Shown: positions 57,963-64,000 of the stretch, piece by piece | Layout of the letters: each line of letters begins with the position of its first letter | Numbering within the stretch: the stretch's first letter is position 1 | Assembly (NCBI RefSeq): GCF_036417845.1 | Contig: NC_089985.1 | Span: forward strand, 30,772,583-30,836,582 | DNA from: Apteryx mantelli | Lineage: Eukaryota; Chordata; Aves; Apterygiformes; Apterygidae | Reading direction: 5' to 3' | DNA: 64,000 nt | The notes under the pieces: model-generated | Seen by the model: the letters and a program-made list of their open reading frames with translations, nothing else | What the model was told of the DNA's origin: nothing | Database searches by the model: none | Translations under genes and position numbers: made by a program

Positions 57963-58584
57963 GACGGAGGGACGGGGCACTTGGAGAGGGGCCCCAGGGA
58001 TGGAGGGACGGGTGATTTGGAGAGAGGCCCCAGGGATGGAGGGACAGGTGATTTGGAGAGAGGCCCCAGGGATGGAGGGACGGGTGGTTTGGAGAGGGGC
58101 CCCAGGGATGGAGGGACGGGTGGTTTGGAGAAGAGGCCCCAGGGATGGAGGGACGGGTGGTTTGGAGAAGAGGCCCCAGGGATGGAGGGACGGGTGGTTT
58201 GGAGAAGAGGCCCCAGGGATGGAGGGACGGGTGGTTTGGAGAAGAGGCCCCAGGGATGGAGGGACGGGTGGTTTGGAGAGGGGCCCCGGGGATGGAGGGA
58301 CGGGTGGTTTGGAGAGGGGCCCCAGGGATGGAGGGACGGGTGGTTTGGAGAAGAGGCCCCAGGGATGGAGGGACGGGTGGTTTGGAGAAGAGGCCCCAGG
58401 GATGGAGGGACGGGTGGTTTGGAGAAGAGGCCCCAGGGATGGAGGGACGGGTGATTTGGAGAAGAGGCCCCAGGGATGGAGGGACGGGTGGTTTGGAGAA
58501 GAGGCCCCAGGGATGGAGGGACGGGTGGTTTGGAGAGGGGCCCCGGGGATGGAGGGACGGGTGGTTTGGAGAGGGGCCCTGCGT
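57963..58584 (+). repeat. Minisatellite, 36/37-bp unit, about 17 copies
   Basis: The unit reads 'gatggagggacgggtggttt', then 'ggagaagaggccccagg'. Starts are at 57999, 58035, 58071, 58107, 58144, 58181, 58218, 58255, 58291, 58327, 58364, 58401, 58438, 58475, 58512 and 58548, with one degenerate copy before. The 36-bp form has 'ggagaggggcc' in place of 'ggagaagaggcc'. Unit length is not a multiple of three, so the long open frames across it are artefacts. The order of unit types is duplicated. Confidence 0.95.
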
Positions 58585-60938
58585 TTGCCCCCCAGCCTGG
58601 TGCTGCGGAGAGGCGCAGCCTGGCCCCTTCGCCCGCTGCTCCCCGCAGGAGACGGTGGCACCGGCCTCTTCCGGGGCCTGCCTCTTTGGGACCTCAGGTC
58701 CTCACCCGCCCAGACTGCGCCTGCGTATGGGGCGCGCGGGGGGGGGGGGCGGACAGCCAGCCCTTCGCAGGACTTGCACAGCAGCTTTGGGGCCGTGCAG
58801 CCCCGGCAGCGGGAGCCCTGCTCCCACAGCCTGCCGGGGGGGGGGAAGGGGGGGCACGCTGGGACCCTGCCGCACTCCTGCGCTCCCAGAGTCAGAGAGG
58901 GGCCCCGCTCCTGCCGCGTGCGGAGCAAAGCCAGCCGGCTCAGAGGGTGCCCAAGCCCCGTGGGTGTCCCTCGCTAAAGGGGCAGGGAAGGGGTGGGAGG
59001 GGGCTGCGACGGCAGCTGGGGGCTTTCGGGGAGGGGGCAGGAGCCAGCAGGGCGGGTGCCGGCCACTCCGAGGCAGCGCGCAGCCTGCAAAGGGGCACCC
59101 AGAGCCGGGGTGCGAACCGGGGCAAGGGGGCCCCTCACTGCCCTTCCCCAGGGAGCCCCCCCCGCCCCGCGGGGGCTCCTGCCGAGCCAGGCGCAGGCTG
59201 CCGGGGGCGCTGCCAGCACCAGCCGCGTGTCCTGGGCAGGGCCTGGCCAGGAGGGCGCTTCCAGGGCGACACAAGGCTGAGCGGGGTCCAAGACCCAGGA
59301 CCACCCCCCCAGCTCTACCCACCCCTGCCCCCCCCCAAAGTGGGGGAGGCTGCCCAGCCTCCCTCACAGCTCTGAGCGCTCTTTGCCAGCCACCTGAAAC
59401 AGCACCAGCCCAGCCCGAGGGTGCTCTATGGGGGGGTACGTGCAAATTTTGGCTTTGCTTGACAGCGCTCATGAAACAAAGGTGGGAAGATGATGGGGGA
59501 ATCTCAGCTAGGCTCTGCCCCTGCAGCACTGAGCAAGGGCAAAGGGGTGCTTTGCACCCCTCGTGCAATCAGTAGGTTCCAGAGTTAACAGCACCAAGGC
59601 ACAACTTCCAGGCACTCAAGCAAACCCTTATTGCTCCCAACGCCGCTGAGGACGTGGAGGGGGCTGGAGAGGTGGGCAGTGGGGAAGGGTGGGGGAAGAC
59701 AAATGGGGGTCATACCCTATAGGAGGGTCCCTACCCCAAGGCTGGTTTGCAAATGCTCAGCCTGGAGAGGGGTTTTGCCTGGAGAGCTGCCCAGGGAGGA
59801 GCTGCCGCCCCGCAGCGGAGGTCCGGCTGGCACAACCGCAGCCCCCCTGCACCCGGGCAGGCTTGGCACCGCGCCGTGCCCTCCTCTCCCTCGGGCTCCC
59901 TGGTCATGGGGCTCAGGGGTGCCCACGCTCCCCCTAGCGCGAGGCGCGGAGCTGCTGCTCAGGCCCCTGCCCCACAGAGCCATCGCCCCGGAGCTGGCGC
60001 AAAGGGGCTCGGAGAGCCGCCGTGGCTCGGGGATGGTGCTCGCGCGGCCGCCATCCAGCCCGGCCCCGCTCTTCCTCCCCAGACCCTGCTCTCGCCCCCC
60101 GCTGACCTGCTTGGGGGGCCGAGGGGGGCCTGGCTGCTCGCTGCCGCCGTCCCAGGGGCCGCGCTGCCCACCTCGATGACTGCCCGGCTTCATTGGCACC
60201 TTTGGGCTCCAGCGCAGCGGCCGCCCGCCCGCCCGCCTCCCCCCGCGCGCCGCCTCCAGCTCTTGGCATCGCTCTCCGCTCGGCTCCTGGCGCCGGCTCG
60301 GCCCCTCGCCGCCCGCCCCGCTCCGCCCCGGTGCGCCGTGGCCCCGGTGCCCCAAAGCGCCCCTGCGGCCACCCTGGGCCCCTGCGGCCGCCCAGGTGGG
60401 CACGGAGCAAATCCAGCACCAAGGCCTTCCCTGCCCGCCCCACGGCAGCAGACCGCGGGGCTCAGAGCGGGGCCGGGACCCCCAGCTCCCCAGGAGGAGG
60501 ACTGTGCCACCCGCCGCACCGCGCCCCAGTCTCCCTGCTGCCTTCCCCCAGCGCAAGAGCTCACTGCAGACAGGCAGACGGGGGCGGGGGCCCGCGCGGG
60601 GCAGCGCTCTGCCCCTCTGCCGCTGCCATCTCCACCCGCGGGTGCAAACGCACCCCCTGCGGCACACCCCGCCCGCCCCGGCCCGCTCCCTGCCCGCGAT
60701 GCTCACCGCTGCCGGCCCGGACTCTGCTGCTAACTCCGGGCAGGCCGGCGCCATCCCGCCCCGGCACAGCCAGGATTCAGGAGAGGGCTGGCTACGAGCA
60801 GCTCCACGTCCTGCCCTTCCGTGGGGCCCGGGAGCTTTGTCCCACGAGCTGTGCCGGAGCCACCCCCCCTTGGCGGGGGCAGACCAGGGGCAGGCGGCTG
60901 TGCAGCGGGCTGAGGACTGGCACAGCTTGTGTCGTGCT

Positions 60939-60954
60939 TAATGAGGCCTCATTA
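60939..60954. promoter_or_regulatory. Perfect 16-bp palindrome TAATGAGGCCTCATTA
   Basis: Two inverted TAATGAG half sites abut at GGCC. TAAT cores in this arrangement could bind homeodomain dimers. It is isolated in GC-rich sequence upstream of SLC6A9. Confidence 0.4.
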
Positions 60955-63307
60955 GCGGGGTCCAGCTGTTTGCAGCCCCTCACGCTCCAGCGGGCAGCGC
61001 TGCTCTCCCTGCCGGCCCCGGCGCCTCTGCCCGCTCCCGCTGGGCTGGACCCGGCCGGGACCTCCGGCAGCGAGGTGCCCCCCCTGCGCGAGCAGGCTGG
61101 GGAGCAGGATGAGTCCCGCAGCAACAGTCCCGCTCGTCCCGGTGCCGGGACCTGCTCACGGAGCGCGGCGGAGGGCTGCCCCGGTGCCCGCATGTCCCTT
61201 CCTGCCCCTGTGTCCATCATCCCCGCGGAGCCATCGGCAGCCCCGCGAGGCTGCTCTGAGGTCCATGGGGACCCAGGCCCGGTGGCACGGCCCCCCCGGA
61301 CCCACAGCGCCCTCCCCTCGCCCAAAGGGGACCCGGCCCGGCTCCGGCAGCTCCTGTGCTGCCCCAGCCCCCCGAGGCCTCTCCACTGGTCCCCCTTCCC
61401 TGGCGAGCCGGTGCGGGCTGGGACCCCGGCGTGGGCTGGGACCCCGGCGTGGGTGCCAGCACAGCGCGGGCACGGTGTCCCGTGGAAAGACGGGCGCTGG
61501 CCGTGGCAGGCAGCCATCCCCGGCGAGGCTCGGGGCGCCCCAGCTGTTGCCAGCCCCGTGCCCCGGCTGGGGAGCGCGGCCAAGGCGCCAGCGAGGCGTG
61601 ATGGCGCGGCGAGGGCGGCGGGGGGGACAACGGGGTCGGCGCTTTCGGGAGACCATCTGGGGTCCGGGCCGCAGCGGCCACGTGAACGGCGCACATGAGT
61701 GGGGTGAGCTCAGCCCTGCCGGCCCCCCCGCCCCGCTCACCGGCACCCCAGCTCCGGGGGTCCCTGCACCTCTCGCCAACCCCTCCCGGCTGCACTGGGC
61801 AGCCCACGGCTCGGGATGCTCCCACGGGATGGCAGCACCCAACCTTGCACCCATGAGGCACGCGCCAGCCCGGAGGCACCCCGTGCCGGCAGCACCAGGC
61901 GCAGCGCCAGCCCCGGGATGCGGTGTCCTCCCGGGCACAGCCCCCCTCCCCGACACCCCCAAGGCGCCCATGTGCCGCCCCTCCGGGCCCGGGAACGCCG
62001 CTCCGCGCCCCCCGCTCGGCTGCGCCGCAGTGCCCAGGCCGCCCATGTGCCACCGCCAGACGTCCTACCCGAGCCGTGCTGTCCCCAGCGCCGCAGGCAG
62101 CTGCCAGTCCCTCGCGGGGGCTGCCGCAGGCGGGTGCCGAAGCCGCGCGCAGCTCGCGAGGGCACTGCAGGAGCGGCCGTGGCCCTGTCCCAGGGACGCC
62201 GGGCCCCGGGCCAGCCCGCTGGAGCGCGGCGCTGCTCCCCGGCCGGCTGGCACGGGGCAATGCCACCCCCCGGGGACACACCGCTGGAAGCGGAGCCCCC
62301 CTCGGCGGGACCTCTCCTGGCTCCCCGGCCCTGGGGCTGCACCAGCCAGGCGGGGGCTCTGCGAGCACTGGGGACGCGTGCGGGTTGCCTGCACCCTGCG
62401 CACCCTGCCACCCCATCCCCGCCGCGGGGGTGCCCGGGGCAGGGTCGGCGCCCCGGGGATGCTGCCGGTTCCTGCACCCGCCAGGGCCGCCTTTCCCCGG
62501 CTCCATTCTCACGGCGCGGACACGATTCTCCCGGGGCGTTCAGGCAGAAAATCCCCCGCTGGCCCCCCCATTGCCGCCCCTTGTTATTCCGGGAAGGGCT
62601 GCTGCAGCCAAGAGCTGCTTCCGCAGCTCCGCGCACGCTGCTGGCCCCCTCCCGCCCGGGCCGCCTTGGCCGGCGGCACAACACTGCTGGAGATGTCTGG
62701 GACAGGCAGGGCCCCCCCAGCCCTCGGCTCCTGGGAGCACGGTGCCCCGGCACCAACGCCAGCCTGGGATGGGATGGGGCGACGGCAGGAGCCCACCTGA
62801 GCCAGGCGCCCCGCAGCGCCCACCACCCCGGCGTCTTGGCCGAACGCTGCCTGGCTGGGCCCGGCCGTGCCAGCAAAGCAACCCTGGGAGTCAGGAGCTG
62901 CTGGCAGGGCTGGAGCCGGAACAAAGCGCCCCTGACGAGGACAAAACAAGATGTCCTTAAAGGACAGGGAGGGAGAGGCCATCAGACCCTCCCTGCTCCC
63001 CCCGGGGACCCCCTGCCCGGCCACCCAGGGACCGGACCGACCCCTGGGGCTGCCGTGCACACCAGCACCCCATTGAGCACCTGCTGTCACAGCCTCTGCA
63101 GTGTCCCGGGGGGCGCCGGGCCCCACTCCCGCCTGCGATTTTGGGGTGAGCACACACAGATCCATGTGGGCATCCACCCGCACGCAACCGCATCCCCCCA
63201 GGCTCCCCGCAGGCAGCGGAGCCCTGCTGCAAACCGCAGAGCCTGCGCGAGCAGGACGCACAGACCTGGTCACCCCGGGACCAACGGGAAGGCACAGGCT
63301 CCAACGC

Positions 63308-63335
63308 ACAGGTGGGGAAACTGAGGCACGTCAGG
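63308..63335 (-). repeat. MIR-like 3' fragment, reverse orientation
   Basis: 'ggtggggaaactgaggcac' is the reverse complement of the conserved MIR tail. Only about 20 bp is convincing. Confidence 0.35.
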
Positions 63336-64000
63336 GCCCCAGCTGCACATCCCCAGCCCGGAGGGGAACGGAGACCCTCAGCCGCAGCCCGGGCGCTGCA
63401 CCGGTCTCCATCAGCCCTGTCCATCCCCGTGCCAGGCGGAGTGGGCAACGCCGGGCACGGGGCCATGCCGCGGGCTGCCGCTGCACCTGCCGGCAGGGAT
63501 TAGAGGGCAGGGCGAGGGCAGGGCAGGAGCCAGGCTTTACCAGGCTATTTGCGCAGCCCTGGAGGCAGGCCAGGGAGATTAGCTCCCTTCCCGCTGACCC
63601 AGAAAGCGCCGCAGCCAAGGCCCTGTCCCTCAGCAGCTCATCCCAAGACTCTCACAGCTGGCACCACACTGGGATGCTCCAGGAGCAGGGATGCTCTCGC
63701 GGGGACCTGCCCTCCTCCCGGCAGCTCCCACGCTGCCAGCCCGGGCCCCCACGCCTCTGCACCCCCCCGCTCAGGGGCTGCCCCTGGGGGGCAGAGGCCG
63801 TGGGCCAGGGCTGCCGGGCTGAGCGCGTGCCAGACCCCGCGGCGTCCCGTCCGACCCCACCGCTCTGAACATCCTGGCCCTGAGGCGGGCTGGTCAGGCA
63901 CTTCCGAGAAGAGAGTTAAAGATTCACCGGGGGCGAATCCCCTCTGCCCCTGCCCCACGCAGCGGTGCGGTGCCAGGGCTGCTCCGGCTGGGGCAAGGAT

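Larger units (their letters stand above)
58600..64000. other. GC-rich flank without a supported gene
   Basis: About 5.4 kb with open frames of up to 563 codons on both strands, all Pro/Arg/Ala/Gly-rich and overlapping one another. None shows a known domain or consistent exon structure. An A/T-richer patch at 59380-59640 includes 'gtgcaaattttggctttgc', and on the minus strand an AATAAG variant near 59630. A 16-bp palindrome is at 60939. A reversed MIR-like tail is at 63310. Confidence 0.5.

Noticed and set aside
57963-58584. CRISPR-like regular array
   Set aside because: Units are directly abutting with no unique spacers, in vertebrate DNA. It is a minisatellite.
58145-59575. 476-codon open frame over the minisatellite
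   Set aside because: The tandem unit lacks stops in every frame and on both strands. Its length of 36/37 bp rotates the frame, and no family resemblance is seen.
60193-63324. Overlapping open frames of 501, 563 and 502 codons
   Set aside because: They overlap one another in different frames within very GC-rich DNA. There are no recognisable domains, exon borders or plausible start contexts.
54975-64000. Search for the GlyT1b first coding exon (MVGKGAKGML-like) on the minus strand
   Set aside because: No matching peptide followed by a donor was seen. It may lie outside the window or be diverged beyond recognition.

Overview
The window is vertebrate nuclear DNA: every gene is split into many small exons with GT-AG introns. 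Old CR1 LINE fragments, very GC-rich minisatellites and long G/C homopolymers suggest a sauropsid. A bird is my first guess, on a microchromosome or small macrochromosome; a turtle or crocodilian cannot be excluded. Protein identities and gene order match the mammalian block IPO13 - DPH2 - ATP6V0B - B4GALT2 - CCDC24 - SLC6A9 (human 1p34). The left 20 kb has ordinary base composition. GC content rises to the right, and the last 9 kb is so GC-rich that long open frames appear by chance on both strands.

Layout. 161-16514 (+): the C-terminal 450 residues of importin-13 in 13 exons, including a 27-bp microexon. An 8.5-kb intron holds decayed CR1 copies. 18606-20799 (-): DPH2, complete, 6 exons, 477 aa. 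20800-21200: a compact CpG-rich divergent promoter shared by DPH2 and ATP6V0B, with three CCAAT boxes, an ETS site, a ZNF143/THAP11-like site and two CACGTG boxes. 21201-29312 (+): ATP6V0B, 8 exons, 205 aa, poly(A) signal at 29588. 29594-33300: intergenic. 33300-34240: CpG island with the non-coding first exon of B4GALT2. 38214-41995 (+): B4GALT2 coding exons, 373 aa, poly(A) signal at 43218. 43560-43670: small CpG promoter of CCDC24 carrying an RFX X-box. 44164-47336 (+): CCDC24, 8 coding exons, 357 aa. 49517-54974 (-): SLC6A9 (glycine transporter 1), 12 coding exons, 638 aa, convergent with CCDC24. 54975-64000: GC-rich upstream flank of SLC6A9 with a 36/37-bp minisatellite, a CRE/TATA-bearing AT-rich island and scattered homeodomain-type motifs, but no further gene that I can support.

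Functionally these are unrelated housekeeping genes (nuclear import, diphthamide synthesis, vacuolar proton pump, Golgi galactosylation), a coiled-coil protein and a neural/glial transporter. The more unusual content is regulatory or repetitive. An intronic array in SLC6A9 is built from about a dozen RFX X-box-like palindromes. A proline-rich intronic repeat in SLC6A9 is open in frame with the next exon. A 19-bp-stem hairpin lies in an IPO13 intron. The head-to-head DPH2/ATP6V0B arrangement appears to differ from mammals. No complete mobile element, CRISPR array, tRNA or rRNA gene was seen.
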